A stretch of DNA of 64,000 nucleotides from Pseudomonadota bacterium. GTDB lineage: Bacteria > Pseudomonadota > Gammaproteobacteria > Xanthomonadales > SZUA-38. The DNA lies in NCBI GenBank assembly GCA_039033415.1, contig JBCCCR010000003.1, forward strand, positions 234,699-298,698, read 5' to 3'. The position numbers and the translations under genes were made by a program. The notes below the pieces were generated by a model. It was not told where the DNA came from and did not search any database. It was given only the letters and a program-made list of their open reading frames with translations. Of the stretch, positions 37,328-47,194 are shown piece by piece; within the stretch, counting starts at the first letter, position 1, and each line of letters starts with the position of its first letter.

Positions 37328-38183
37328 CCAGCCGCTGGAGCAGGCTGGACGTATCCCAGCGACCGCCACCCAGGGCCTGAACCTCGGCATAAAAGCGATC
37401 CACCAACGCCGTTACCTCGAGCGCCGACCCATTGCGGCCGGCTTCTTCCAGCGCAAACCCCAGGTCCTTGCGCATCCAGTCCACGGCAAAGCCAAAGTCA
37501 TACTCACCGTCCAGCATGGTTGTCGCCCGGTTATCCATCTGCCACGACTGCGCGGCGCCTTTGGAGATCACGTCGACAACGGCTGCCCCATCCAGCCCGG
37601 CACGGCGGGCGAAATTAAGCCCTTCCGCCAAACCCTGTACCACGCCGGCGATGCAGATCTGGTTAACCATTTTAGCCAGCTGCCCCGACCCACTGGCCCC
37701 GAGCAGCGAAGCGGACTTGGCGTAGCAGTCCAAGACCGGTTGCGCGGTCTCGAAGGCTGAGGGTTCACCACCCACCATGATTGTCAGCTGCCCGTTATCA
37801 GCCCCCGCCTGACCCCCGGATACCGGGGCGTCGAGAAAGGTCACGCCCACCTCAGCACACCGGCTCGCCATCTCGCGGGCCAGCTCGGCAGACGTTGTGG
37901 TGTGGTCGACGACCACTGCGCCCGGCTTAAGGCTCGCCAGGACGCCGTCGGGCGGCAGGACCACCGAACGGACGTCGTCATCATTGCCCACACACAGAGC
38001 CACCACCTCTGCGTCCTGCGCGGCAGCAGCCGGCGTCGGAGCGCTAGCGCCGCCATATTCGGCGGCCCAGCGGGCCGCCTTTGCCTCGGTACGGTTATAT
38101 GCGGTGACCTCGTGGCCCGCTCGCTGAAGGTGGCCCGCCATGGGATAACCCATGACGCCCAGACCAACAAACGCCGTCCTCAT
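37308..38183 (-). CDS. 3-hydroxyisobutyrate dehydrogenase/tartronate semialdehyde reductase-like enzyme
   Basis: A 291-residue beta-hydroxyacid dehydrogenase. 'AFVGLGVMGYPMAGHLQRAG' is the nucleotide-binding fold; 'NRTEAKAARWA' with Arg after the second strand suggests NADP. Substrate-binding 'DAPVSGGQAGADNG' and the catalytic Lys in 'GQLAKMVNQI' are intact. MmsB, GarR and GlxR share these features; no valine or glyoxylate genes adjoin it, so the substrate is open. Its start overlaps the mscS stop by 4 nt. Confidence 0.88.
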   Translation of the reverse strand: MRTAFVGLGVMGYPMAGHLQRAGHEVTAYNRTEAKAARWAAEYGGASAPTPAAAAQDAEVVALCVGNDDDVRSVVLPPDGVLASLKPGAVVVDHTTTSAELAREMASRCAEVGVTFLDAPVSGGQAGADNGQLTIMVGGEPSAFETAQPVLDCYAKSASLLGASGSGQLAKMVNQICIAGVVQGLAEGLNFARRAGLDGAAVVDVISKGAAQSWQMDNRATTMLDGEYDFGFAVDWMRKDLGFALEEAGRNGSALEVTALVDRFYAEVQALGGGRWDTSSLLQRLVSQTPR

Positions 38184-39025
38184 GCTGCCTGCGCCGGGCT
38201 GTCCTGCGCCTCCAGCTTGTTGAGGTGTATGTCCATCTGCGGATAGGGAATCGATACCCCCGCCTGATCGAAGCGGCGCTTGATCTGCTCGGTGATCTCA
38301 AACTTGACCTTCCAGTAGTCCTCGGTCCGGCTCCAGGGCCGAACGACAAAGTTCACGCTCGAGTCAGCCAGCTCCGCCAGCGCAATGGTGGGGGCGGGGT
38401 CTTGAAGAACCTGCGAATGCCCGGTCACCACCTCCTCAATCAGCTGACGAGCCTGATCGAGATCATCGTCGTACCCGATGCCAAACACCATGTCGACTCG
38501 CCGGGTATCATTCGCCGAGTAGTTGGTGATCGAGCTGGCGATAATGTCGCCGTTAGACACAATCACCATCTTGTTGTCCGGCGTCTTCAGCCGGGTCCAG
38601 AAAACCGCCAGCTCCTCAACGCTGCCGCCAACGCCGGCCGCCTCGACATAGTCTCCGGTCTTAAACGGCCGAAACAGGATCAGCATGACTCCCGCAGCAA
38701 AGTTCTTCAGCGAATCCTGCAGCGCCAGACCGACCGCCAGCCCTGCCGCACCCAGCACAGCCACCAGCGAAGTCGTATTGAGACCGAGCTGATCGAGCGC
38801 GGCGACCACAACAACCACCGTTAGCAGCGCGGCGAGGATCGAGCACATGAAATTGATCAGGATCTCGTCCATCTTGGCGCGCTGCATTACGCGACGCACC
38901 ACCGCAACGATCAGCTTTGCGATCCAGCGGCCAACCACATAGACCACCAGGGCCAGGGCTAACTTGATCGCCCAAGGAATTGCGTATTCCTGCAACAGAT
39001 TATTCCAGTCCACTTCGAAGTTCAT
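38180..39025 (-). CDS. mscS: Small-conductance mechanosensitive channel (MscS family)
   Basis: A 281-residue channel protein with three N-terminal membrane helices. The pore helix and beta domain are typical: 'GAAGLAVGLALQDSLKNFAA', then 'ILFRPFKTGDYVEAAG' and 'VSNGDIIASSITNYS'. Length and order match E. coli MscS (286). It opens at high membrane tension to release solutes. GGGAG ribosome site upstream. Co-transcribed with the dehydrogenase by 4-nt overlap. Confidence 0.94.
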   Translation of the reverse strand: MNFEVDWNNLLQEYAIPWAIKLALALVVYVVGRWIAKLIVAVVRRVMQRAKMDEILINFMCSILAALLTVVVVVAALDQLGLNTTSLVAVLGAAGLAVGLALQDSLKNFAAGVMLILFRPFKTGDYVEAAGVGGSVEELAVFWTRLKTPDNKMVIVSNGDIIASSITNYSANDTRRVDMVFGIGYDDDLDQARQLIEEVVTGHSQVLQDPAPTIALAELADSSVNFVVRPWSRTEDYWKVKFEITEQIKRRFDQAGVSIPYPQMDIHLNKLEAQDSPAQAA

Positions 39026-39107
39026 GACAGGCTCCCGTTCGGCAAAAAAAACGGATGATACCCGAACCTATCAGCTCGGTACGTTATGGCGATGAGGTTG
39101 TGTCCGG

Positions 39108-39275
39108 ATGCGTCCAAACCGGTCACAGAACCCGCGCTTCCGCGTGATAACATGCCGGGCTTTCCGGAGTCAGCCCGACTCCGACCGGGCGCTTTCGCGC
39201 CTCGAGGCCGCCGAAACCGATCAGCTGGTCGACGGCGGCGGTGTAGACGTCAAACGGAGGTTCACGATTGAGTGA
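39108..39275 (+). CDS. Possible small ORF (55 aa) overlapping the TPR gene start
   Basis: ATG 39108 to TGA 39273-39275. The second half has the local codon bias and a protein-like composition ('RALSRLEAAETDQLVDGGGV'), and the stop overlaps the TTG start of the TPR gene by 8 nt, a coupled arrangement. The first half has poor codon use and no ribosome site. It may be spurious. Confidence 0.22.
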   Translation: MRPNRSQNPRFRVITCRAFRSQPDSDRALSRLEAAETDQLVDGGGVDVKRRFTIE

Positions 39276-40299
39276 CGACATCAACGGCGCCCGCGAGGAC
39301 GTTGTGGCAACCGACACACCCGAACTGCAGGCGCTCGACCGAGCGCGAACGGCCCTGCGGGCTGGAGACGGCGCTACCGGTGAGGCTGAGCTGGCGGAAG
39401 CGCTGAGTATCAATCCGGAACTCCCAGCGGCGCTGGAGCTGCGTGCCATCATCGCCTGCCAGAAAGGAGACTTTGACGCTGGCCGCCAAGACTTTGCGCG
39501 GATCACGGAGCTTCAACCGGACAGCGCGACCGCGTGGCTGAATCTCGGCAAATGTCTGCGCGACAGCGGCGACCCGGCCGGCGCCACCGAGAAGCTTGAG
39601 CAGGCGGCGGCGCTCGAGCCAGAGCTAGCGGACGCCCAGGTGCTTCTGGGCTTGGCGCTCCGCGATAGCGGTGAGCTGGACAAAGCGCTGAGCCAGCTGG
39701 AGACGGCGGTGCAGAGCGCACCGCAAAACCTGGCGGGCGTCAGCGCGCTGGCGCTTCAGTACCAGGAGATGGGGCGGCTCGACAAGGCGCTGGAGCAGTT
39801 CACGCGCGCCCGAGACCTGCGCCAGGACCTGCCCCACACGCACTACAACCTCGGACGGGCGCTGCTGAGCGCCGATCGGCTAAGCGAGGCTGAAGAATCG
39901 CTACACCACGCGCTGACGATCAATCATCACTACCACGACGCCCGTCTGGCGCTGGCGGAGCTGGCGGAGAAACGGGACGACAACGACTCCGCCATCAATA
40001 TCTACCGCCGGCTAACCCGTCGGGCGCCGCGGGTGCTGCATGCCCACGTTTCGCTGATGCGCCTGCTGGCGGAAACGCGGCGGCTGTCGGACATGCGAAC
40101 GCAGCTTGGCATCAGCGGTGAGCTGCTGGCCGAAAGCGACTTTCCGGCGTTCTGGCAGGCCCAGCTGCTCGCACGCAGCGGACAGGCGGACCAAGCCCTG
40201 GAGCAGCTTCAGCAGCTTGCCGCCAAAGCGGAGCCCGCGCTGGACCGCCAGGCGCTCGCCGCCGAAATCGATCAAATCAAAAGCTCGCTCGACACCTGA
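39268..40299 (+). CDS. TPR-repeat protein
   Basis: A 343-residue soluble protein made of tetratricopeptide repeats (at least six from about residue 30 to 290; e.g. 'ATAWLNLGKCLRDSGDPAGA' and 'LPHTHYNLGRALLSADRLSE'). No signal peptide. Start is TTG 39268 with GGAGG 7 nt upstream. Probably a protein-interaction scaffold. Its stop overlaps the start of the M49-like lipoprotein gene by 1 nt. Confidence 0.88.
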   Translation: MSDDINGAREDVVATDTPELQALDRARTALRAGDGATGEAELAEALSINPELPAALELRAIIACQKGDFDAGRQDFARITELQPDSATAWLNLGKCLRDSGDPAGATEKLEQAAALEPELADAQVLLGLALRDSGELDKALSQLETAVQSAPQNLAGVSALALQYQEMGRLDKALEQFTRARDLRQDLPHTHYNLGRALLSADRLSEAEESLHHALTINHHYHDARLALAELAEKRDDNDSAINIYRRLTRRAPRVLHAHVSLMRLLAETRRLSDMRTQLGISGELLAESDFPAFWQAQLLARSGQADQALEQLQQLAAKAEPALDRQALAAEIDQIKSSLDT

Positions 40300-42020
40300 T
40301 GACCGCGTCGCCCAAAGCCACCCACTTTCGCTGGAGGCATCGCTCGACGCGCCTCACGCTGCCGCTAATGCTGGTCATGTCGCTGGCCCTGGCCGCTTGC
40401 GGACCCGATGCCGCCGCACCGGGTAAAGGTGCGGCAGACGCAGGTTTGAGCTCCGACGCGGCGCCTGAAGCCGCGGCCCCGCCAGCCAGCCGAGAGGTCT
40501 ACACGGAAGTCAGGCTGCAGGCCGAGCTCGACCACCTGTCGGCCAATCAGCGGGAAATGGTCGGCCTGCTGATCGACGCCGCCGATATCATGAACGGCCT
40601 GTTCTGGCGCCAGGCCTACGGCGACCCTGAACCGCTGCTGGAGGCGATCGGCGATCCCGCGCTGAGGCGCTTTGCTGAGATCAACTACGGTCCTTGGGAC
40701 CGACTGGACGCCAACCGACCGTTCCTGCCCGGGGTTGAAGAAAAGCCCGCCGGCGCCCGCTTTTATCCCCCTGATATGACTCGTGCTGAATTCGAAGACT
40801 GGGATCAGGAAGGCAAGGACGGACTCTATTCCATCGTTGAGCGCAACCGGGCGGGCGAGCTACACCTCCACCCGTACAGCGAGATCTTTGCCGACGAACT
40901 GAGTCAGGCGGCGCGGCTTCTCCGCGAGGCGGCCGACCTGGCGGACGACAAGGGCTTTGCAAATTACCTGAGGCTGCGAGCCGATGCTTTCCTGACCAAC
41001 GACTACTTTGCGTCCGATATGGCATGGATGGACAACAAGACCAACCCGGTAGAGCTGGTGATCGGTCCGATTGAGACCTACGAGGATCAGCTTTATGGCT
41101 ATCGGGCCGCGTTCGAGGGTTACGTGCTGATCAAAGACCTGGCGTGGAGCGAACGGCTTGCCCATTTCGCCCAGTTTCTGCCGGAGCTGCAGCGGGATCT
41201 ACCCGTCGACGACCGCTACAAGACGGAAAACCCGGGCTCCGACGCTGACCTCAACGCTTACGACGTGGTGTATTACGCGGGCGACAGCAACGCGGGTTCC
41301 AAGACCATCGCCATCAACCTGCCGAACGATGAGCGAGTCCAGCTCGCCAAAGGCGCCCGTCGGCTACAGCTCAAGAACGCGATGCGGGCCAAGTTCGACA
41401 AGATCCTCCTGCCGATCAGCGAGGTGCTGATCACGCCGCAGCAGCGGAAACATCTGACGTTTGACGCCTTTTTCGCCAACACCATGTTCCACGAGGTTGC
41501 CCACGGGCTGGGAATCAAAAACACGCTGGACGGCAGCGGCACGGTGCGTCAGGCCCTCCGGGAGCACGCCTCGGCGCTGGAGGAAGGCAAGGCCGACGTT
41601 CTGGGTCTCTATATGGTCACCGGACTGCACGAGCGCGGTGAGCTTGAGGGGCACCTGGCGGATTACTACGTGACGTTCCTGGCCAGCATTTTTCGCTCGG
41701 TGCGCTTCGGCGCCAGCTCCGCTCACGGCAAGGCCAATATGGTCCGTTTCAACTATTTCGCCGACCAGGGCGCCTTTACCTATGATCCAGTCGAGCGGGT
41801 CTACGCGGTGGACTTTGACGCGATGGCGATTGCCATGAGCGACCTGAGCAGGCTGATTCTGACGCTGCAGGGTGATGGTGACTACGAAGGCACGCGCGCA
41901 CTGCTGGCAGAAAAAGGGGTTGTGGGCGAGGCGCTGCAGGCTGATCTGGACCGATTGGCGGCCGCCGGCATCCCGGTTGATATCGTGTTTCGGCAGGGTA
42001 AGGACGTTTTGGGGCTTTAG
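40299..42020 (+). CDS. M49-like (dipeptidyl peptidase III-type) metallopeptidase lipoprotein
   Basis: A 573-residue protein exported as a lipoprotein (lipobox 'LALAAC'). The zinc site is H398-E-V-A-H402, followed by 'LEEGKADVLGLYM' (E428, E429), which corresponds to the second M49 motif EExxAD. Eukaryotic DPP III has a six-residue HExxGH, while some bacterial forms have the plain HExxH seen here. Related proteins are often annotated 'Zn-dependent hydrolase' or 'peptidase M49'. Translationally coupled to the TPR gene (TGATG). Confidence 0.85.
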   Translation: MTASPKATHFRWRHRSTRLTLPLMLVMSLALAACGPDAAAPGKGAADAGLSSDAAPEAAAPPASREVYTEVRLQAELDHLSANQREMVGLLIDAADIMNGLFWRQAYGDPEPLLEAIGDPALRRFAEINYGPWDRLDANRPFLPGVEEKPAGARFYPPDMTRAEFEDWDQEGKDGLYSIVERNRAGELHLHPYSEIFADELSQAARLLREAADLADDKGFANYLRLRADAFLTNDYFASDMAWMDNKTNPVELVIGPIETYEDQLYGYRAAFEGYVLIKDLAWSERLAHFAQFLPELQRDLPVDDRYKTENPGSDADLNAYDVVYYAGDSNAGSKTIAINLPNDERVQLAKGARRLQLKNAMRAKFDKILLPISEVLITPQQRKHLTFDAFFANTMFHEVAHGLGIKNTLDGSGTVRQALREHASALEEGKADVLGLYMVTGLHERGELEGHLADYYVTFLASIFRSVRFGASSAHGKANMVRFNYFADQGAFTYDPVERVYAVDFDAMAIAMSDLSRLILTLQGDGDYEGTRALLAEKGVVGEALQADLDRLAAAGIPVDIVFRQGKDVLGL

Positions 42021-42090
42021 TTTCCGGTCCGGAAACCACTTGTCCCACCAGCGGGCCGCCGGATCGATCGGCGCGCGATCAGAGCGAGGA

Positions 42091-44109
42091 TCAGGCTGCC
42101 GCCAGGTCAGCGGGGTCAACAATCGGCGCCGAGCACTGCGTCCCCTCACAGCGATACGCAGTGAACGTGCCCTTGGCCGGGTAGCGTTCGATGAGCGACG
42201 CTGGGTCCAGCGCATAAACCTGATCGCGGACCGTGCCCCGGGCGCGCAGTGACTTCTGCAGATCCTGGACCTGTTCCGCGTCACCCCGCATGATCAGCAG
42301 CGCCGGCGGGTTCAGCCACTCGTCCAGCGCCTCGAGCATGGCGCCGCACGCCTGCGGCGCACGCTGCAGCTCGTCCCACGCGCTTTTGAGCGTTCGTTCC
42401 GCGGCGTTTACAAACACCAGGTTGTCGAGCAGGCGGCCCAGGCGCAGCAGGCTTCGAGCAGCCACGGCGTTGCCGGCCGGCGTCGCGTCATCCTGCATCG
42501 GCCTCGGACGCTGAATCAGAGGCTCGTGGTCGTTGGCGGTGAAGAAGAAGCCCCCCTGATACGGGTCTTCAAAGTGAGTCAGCAGCGATCGAGCCAGTTG
42601 TTTGGCAAAGGCCAGATCGGCCGGCCGGAAGGATACGCTCAGGAGCTCCAGCACCCCGTCCAGCAAAAAGGCGTGGTCGTCGAGGAACGCCATTTGATAG
42701 GTTCGCGAACCTCGCGACACCGCCAGCAGGCGGCCTCCCTCCCAGAGACGGGACCGCACAAAGTCGAGTGACCGCTGCGCCGCGGCCAGCAGCGCGGGAT
42801 CTCCGGTCACGCGCGCCGCGGCGGCTAGCGCGCTGACGGTCAACCCGTTAACACCGCTCAGCACCTTGTCGTCACGTGCCGGCGCGGGGCGAAGACGGCG
42901 GTGCCCAAGCAATTTTTTCCGCGCGTTATACAGGCACTCCTCCGCCAGCGATCGACCGATACCCATTCGTCGCGCCACCTTGGTCAGCGGCTTTCCTGAT
43001 CCCAGGTGCCATCGCTCGCCGTCCATATTCGCCGGCTGGTCAAAACCCCAGCACGCCCCGGCAATCTGCGCCTCAATGTCGCTGAGATTGGCGGTCAGCT
43101 CCTCGCGGGTCCAGAGGTAGTGCTGACCTTCCTTGCCTTCTGAGTCCGCGTCCAGCGCGGTGACAAAACCGCCACCGGCTGAAGCCAGCTCGCGCTCCAT
43201 GAATGCCGCAGTCTGGCGCGCCACCTGGATAAAGTCGTCGCGTCTGAAACGCTCGCCGGCCAGCGCGTAGAGCCAGAGCAGCTGCGCGTTGTCGCTGGCC
43301 ATTTTTTCGTAGTGCGGGACACCCCAGGCGCCGTCGACGCTGTAGCGGAAAAAGCCTCCACCCAGCTGATCGAACAGGCCGCCGCCGGCCATGCGGCTCA
43401 GCGTGTTCTCGAGCATGCGATCGGCAGCCGACTGTTGTTCGGGATCGAACGAAGACCAGCTCAGCAGGAAACGGAGCAGCGGCGGATTGGGGAATTTCGG
43501 CGCTGACCCGAAGCCGCCATGGATGGGGTCGTACTGGCGCTGGAGATTGCTGAGCGCCGCGCCCGCCGGGCTCATCGACAGGGGCCGATCGGTGGCCGTG
43601 ACCTGGGTAGAGCGAGACAGAAAATCTCGCAGCCGCTCGGTTTGATCATCGAGCTGGTCCCGTTTCGTTTCCCAGGCCTTGCTGATGTTGGTGAGCACAT
43701 CCCGAAAGCCCGGCACCCCGTCCCGCCCGCTCGACGGAAAGTAGGTCCCGGCGAAAAACGGCGTCTGCGAATGCGGATCGAGCACGAGGGTCAGCGGCCA
43801 GCCGCCCGGATGCTCCGTGATCACCTGATGGCTGAGCTGGTAGATTCGGTCGAGATCGGGCCGTTCCTCGCGATCGACCTTGATGGAAACGAAGTTCTCG
43901 TTCAGGACCTCCGCCGTGTCCGGGTCCTCGAACGACTCGCTGGACATCACGTGGCACCAATGACACGCGGAGTAGCCGATGGACAGGAGCACCGGCAGAT
44001 CTTTCTCTCGCGCTGCTGCCAGCGCCTCCTTGCACCACGGCCACCAGTGCACCGGCTGGCCGGCATGCTGCTGGAGATAGGGGCTGGGCGAGTCGGCCAG
44101 GCGATTCAA
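42091..44109 (-). CDS. YyaL-type thioredoxin-domain protein (DUF255/SSP411 family)
   Basis: A 672-residue protein: N-terminal thioredoxin-like domain with C49-H-W-C52 ('[18 protein letters not shown]') and a C-terminal (alpha/alpha)6 barrel like N-acylglucosamine epimerases ('[19 protein letters not shown]'). The frame stays open to 45063, but that part is antisense to lgt; homologues begin at '[20 protein letters not shown]', so I use TTG 44109 with AAGGAA upstream. Biochemical role unknown across the family. Confidence 0.93.
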   Translation of the reverse strand: MNRLADSPSPYLQQHAGQPVHWWPWCKEALAAAREKDLPVLLSIGYSACHWCHVMSSESFEDPDTAEVLNENFVSIKVDREERPDLDRIYQLSHQVITEHPGGWPLTLVLDPHSQTPFFAGTYFPSSGRDGVPGFRDVLTNISKAWETKRDQLDDQTERLRDFLSRSTQVTATDRPLSMSPAGAALSNLQRQYDPIHGGFGSAPKFPNPPLLRFLLSWSSFDPEQQSAADRMLENTLSRMAGGGLFDQLGGGFFRYSVDGAWGVPHYEKMASDNAQLLWLYALAGERFRRDDFIQVARQTAAFMERELASAGGGFVTALDADSEGKEGQHYLWTREELTANLSDIEAQIAGACWGFDQPANMDGERWHLGSGKPLTKVARRMGIGRSLAEECLYNARKKLLGHRRLRPAPARDDKVLSGVNGLTVSALAAAARVTGDPALLAAAQRSLDFVRSRLWEGGRLLAVSRGSRTYQMAFLDDHAFLLDGVLELLSVSFRPADLAFAKQLARSLLTHFEDPYQGGFFFTANDHEPLIQRPRPMQDDATPAGNAVAARSLLRLGRLLDNLVFVNAAERTLKSAWDELQRAPQACGAMLEALDEWLNPPALLIMRGDAEQVQDLQKSLRARGTVRDQVYALDPASLIERYPAKGTFTAYRCEGTQCSAPIVDPADLAAA

Positions 44110-44220
44110 GAGGGTCGATTCCTTTGCACGAAAAATCCTTCCGCCCCAGTATAGCGGCGGTCGCGTCTGTTTCAGACCGAAAATCTGCCGTGACGTTCGA
44201 TCGACGGTGATCAACTCGGG

Positions 44221-44226
44221 TAGAAT
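44221..44226 (+). promoter_or_regulatory. Putative -10 box of a leaderless lgt promoter
   Basis: TAGAAT ends 6 nt before the lgt ATG. No ribosome site is present. The -35 is not obvious. Confidence 0.5.
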
Positions 44227-44232
44227 CGCGCC

Positions 44233-45084
44233 ATGCCGTTTCTCGTCGATTTTGACCCGGTTGCCGTTCAGCTCGGGCCCCTGAAGGTGCACTGGTACGG
44301 CCTGATGTACCTGCTGGGGTTTTTGACCTTTTTGCTGCTGGGCAACTACCGGGCACGCCAGCCCGGCAGCGACTGGACCGAGGCTGAAGTCAGCGATTTC
44401 CTGTTTTATGGCGTCCTGGGCGTGGTGCTGGGAGGACGCATCGGCTACCTGCTCTTCTACGATTTCGGGGCGGTCGTGGACGACCCTCATCGCATTTATC
44501 AGATCTGGAACGGTGGTATGTCGTTTCATGGCGGCCTGATCGGCGTGGGCGTTGCGTTCGCCTGGTTTGCCAGAAAGACCGGCAAGCCCTACCACCGGAT
44601 TGCTGATTTTGTGATTCCAATGGTGGCGCCCGGGTTGTTTTTCGGCCGGATCGGCAACTTCATCGGTGGCGAACTCTGGGGACGCCAGAGCGACGTGCCC
44701 TGGGCAATGATTTTCCCGCAGTCGATCACCCCGGCCCTCAGCCCCGAGGCGCTGAAGGCCGAGTATCTGGACGGGAACCTCAACGCATTCGCGCGTCACC
44801 CCTCGCAGCTCTACGAAGCCCTGCTGGAAGGGCTGGTGTTGTTCGCCATCGTGTGGGTTTATTCCAGCAGGCGGAGACCACCGCTGGCGGTCACCGGCCT
44901 GTTTTTTGTCGGCTACGGCGTGTTTCGCTCTGCGGTTGAATGGTTCCGTGAGCCTGACCGGGATATCGGATTCCTGGCCGGCGGCTGGCTGACCATGGGC
45001 CAGCTGCTGTCGTGGCCGCTGATCGCGGTGGGTGTGGTTATGCTGGCCTTGGCCTTCCGCCAACGCCCACTCAAAAACTCCTAA
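44233..45084 (+). CDS. lgt: Prolipoprotein diacylglyceryl transferase
   Basis: A 283-residue inner-membrane enzyme that transfers diacylglycerol from phosphatidylglycerol to the lipobox cysteine of prolipoproteins. Seen: '[13 protein letters not shown]', the full signature '[13 protein letters not shown]', '[10 protein letters not shown]' and '[14 protein letters not shown]' with the essential C-terminal Arg/Glu. This is the housekeeping copy; a divergent paralogue lies at 4302-5039. thyA follows 8 nt later, a classic pairing. Promoter appears leaderless. Confidence 0.97.
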   Translation: MPFLVDFDPVAVQLGPLKVHWYGLMYLLGFLTFLLLGNYRARQPGSDWTEAEVSDFLFYGVLGVVLGGRIGYLLFYDFGAVVDDPHRIYQIWNGGMSFHGGLIGVGVAFAWFARKTGKPYHRIADFVIPMVAPGLFFGRIGNFIGGELWGRQSDVPWAMIFPQSITPALSPEALKAEYLDGNLNAFARHPSQLYEALLEGLVLFAIVWVYSSRRRPPLAVTGLFFVGYGVFRSAVEWFREPDRDIGFLAGGWLTMGQLLSWPLIAVGVVMLALAFRQRPLKNS

Positions 45085-45092
45085 GACACCTT

Positions 45093-45887
45093 ATGGACAA
45101 CTACCTCAAGCTTCTCAATCACATCGTTGAACACGGCGAACAGCGGGGGGACCGCACCGGCACGGGGACCCTCAGTGTTTTTGGCCACCAGATGCGTTTC
45201 GATCTCGGCCAGAGTTTTCCCCTGCTGACCACCAAAAAACTGCATCTGAGGTCCATCATTCACGAGCTGCTGTGGTTCCTGCGCGGTGAGGACAACATCC
45301 AATACCTCAAAGAAAACCGGGTCTCGATCTGGGACGAATGGGCGGATGAGGACGGCAACCTGGGGCCGATATACGGCTATCAGTGGCGAAGCTGGCCGGA
45401 CTACAGCGGCGGTCATGTCGATCAGATCGCCCGGGTGCTGCACGACATCCGTCACAACCCCGATTCCCGGCGCCATATCGTCAGCGCCTGGAATGTGGCC
45501 CAGATCGACCAGATGGCGCTGCCGCCCTGCCATACGCTCTTTCAGTTTTATGTGGCCGGTGGTCGCCTGTCGTGTCAGCTGTATCAGCGCTCGGCCGACG
45601 TATTTCTTGGCGTGCCGTTCAACATTGCTTCCTACGCGCTGCTGACGATGATGGTGGCCCAGGTCAGCGGCCTTAAGCCAGGCGATTTTGTTCACACGCT
45701 GGGTGACGCCCACCTGTACCTCAATCACCTGGATCAGGCCCGGGAGCAGCTGAAGCGTGACCCGCGAGCCCTGCCGACGATGTCACTGAACCCGGATGTG
45801 GACGATCTTTTTGCTTTCCGTTTCGAGGACTTCACGCTCGAACACTACGAGCCGCATCCTCACATCAAGGCGCCGATTGCGGTGTAG
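45093..45887 (+). CDS. thyA: Thymidylate synthase
   Basis: A 264-residue enzyme (the same length as E. coli ThyA) making dTMP from dUMP and methylene-THF. The catalytic Cys is in '[12 protein letters not shown]', with '[19 protein letters not shown]' and 'HLYLNHLDQ' motifs and the C-terminal 'IKAPIAV'. Start ATG 45093 gives the standard '[15 protein letters not shown]'. Follows lgt in one transcript; folA, which regenerates its folate product, is 4.7 kb away. Confidence 0.98.
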   Translation: MDNYLKLLNHIVEHGEQRGDRTGTGTLSVFGHQMRFDLGQSFPLLTTKKLHLRSIIHELLWFLRGEDNIQYLKENRVSIWDEWADEDGNLGPIYGYQWRSWPDYSGGHVDQIARVLHDIRHNPDSRRHIVSAWNVAQIDQMALPPCHTLFQFYVAGGRLSCQLYQRSADVFLGVPFNIASYALLTMMVAQVSGLKPGDFVHTLGDAHLYLNHLDQAREQLKRDPRALPTMSLNPDVDDLFAFRFEDFTLEHYEPHPHIKAPIAV

Positions 45888-45931
45888 TGAGCCGCCGGGC
45901 GGTGAAGGCCACCCAGGCGAGCGACGCGGGG

Positions 45932-47194
45932 TCAGGGGATAACCACTTTCCCGTCGAGCATGTCCTGATAGCGCCGGCCCAGCGAGAGGGCCAGCACGGC
46001 CCACAGCAAAGCCGCAAACATGCCGACAATCGATATGGCGCTCATCCCTCCACCGGAAGCCATCATGCCGGTAAAGGTCCAGGCGCCGGTGCTGTCGCCG
46101 GCCCGGTAGACCACGGTGTTCGCAAACTGCTTGAACTTGTAGCGCGACTGCGGTCCGACGACCGTAAAGAGCATGCCGACGGCCGGATTATTGATCGCAA
46201 ACAGCACCGCGCGACGCAGCGCCTGAATCACGGCGATGACACCGAGCACGGGCGCTACGGCGATGACGCCGAACCCGACCAGGGCCAGCGCCGGCAGCAG
46301 CAGTAACGTCAGCCCGAGCCCAAGCCACCGCACGATGCCCGCGGTAAACAGCAGCTGGATCACAATGGTCAGGGTATTGGCCAGCAGGTCGAGCCGGGCA
46401 AACAGGCCTGTCATGGACTCGGTTCCCTCATAGCGCTCGGCCACAACCTGAGCCTGCTCAAAGTAGAGCAGAGATCCTGAAAAGGTGCCTAGAAACATAA
46501 TCCCGCAAAACGCCGCGAGGTAGCCGTACTTAAACGGCAGCGTGAAGCCGGCAAAGATGCTGCCGCCCATCGCCTCCTCCGGATCGGGGCGGGTACCCTG
46601 CACAGGTCGCCCGCGCGACCAGCGGAGCAGCCAGAACTGACAGACCAACGCTGACACCAGCAGGGCGGCTGACAGCAGCGGCAGCCCCGCCGTGCCGATT
46701 CGATCCACCAGCAGGCTCACCAGCAGGGGTCCGGCAATCGCGCCGATACTGCCGCCGGCGGCGATGGCCCCGAACAGCCTGCGTGCCTGGCCGGCCGCAA
46801 ACAGGTCAGCCATGAAACTCCAGAACACCGGCACCACAAACAGGTTGAAGATGCTGACCCAGACAAAAAACACCCGCGGCAGCCAAACGCTGTCCGGGAA
46901 CGCCACAAAAGCCCAGTGCAACACCAGCAGGTTAAGCACAAAAAAGCTGTAGACGATGGGCAAAAACTTGCGCCGCGGCAGGCGGCTGGTCAACCAGCCA
47001 TAGAGCGGCACAATGGCGAGCATGCAGACGAACGTTGCGGTGAACAGATACTGCATCGATTCCACCCCACCGCTCACGGCCAGAGCGTCTCGGAGCGGAC
47101 GAACGGTGTAGTAGCTCGACAGGATAAAAAAGAAATAAAGAAAGGATGCAGCCGCCGGCAGCCACTCGTCTCGCCGGATATCCAGCAGTTTCAC
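45932..47194 (-). CDS. MFS-type transporter (NTP/NDP exchanger-like)
   Basis: A 420-residue protein with about twelve membrane helices. The N-terminus 'SSYYTVRPLRDALAVSGG' and 'FWSFMADLFAAGQARRLFG' are typical of the branch of MFS proteins annotated as ADP/ATP translocase-like (Tlc). In free-living bacteria these are of unknown substrate. Its start overlaps the prmC stop by 4 nt, so it is co-transcribed with proS-prmC. Confidence 0.85.
   Translation of the reverse strand: MKLLDIRRDEWLPAAASFLYFFFILSSYYTVRPLRDALAVSGGVESMQYLFTATFVCMLAIVPLYGWLTSRLPRRKFLPIVYSFFVLNLLVLHWAFVAFPDSVWLPRVFFVWVSIFNLFVVPVFWSFMADLFAAGQARRLFGAIAAGGSIGAIAGPLLVSLLVDRIGTAGLPLLSAALLVSALVCQFWLLRWSRGRPVQGTRPDPEEAMGGSIFAGFTLPFKYGYLAAFCGIMFLGTFSGSLLYFEQAQVVAERYEGTESMTGLFARLDLLANTLTIVIQLLFTAGIVRWLGLGLTLLLLPALALVGFGVIAVAPVLGVIAVIQALRRAVLFAINNPAVGMLFTVVGPQSRYKFKQFANTVVYRAGDSTGAWTFTGMMASGGGMSAISIVGMFAALLWAVLALSLGRRYQDMLDGKVVIP

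Noticed and set aside
44110..45063. 318-residue N-terminal extension of the YyaL-type protein
   Set aside because: It is antisense to lgt, and homologues start at the TTG at 44109.
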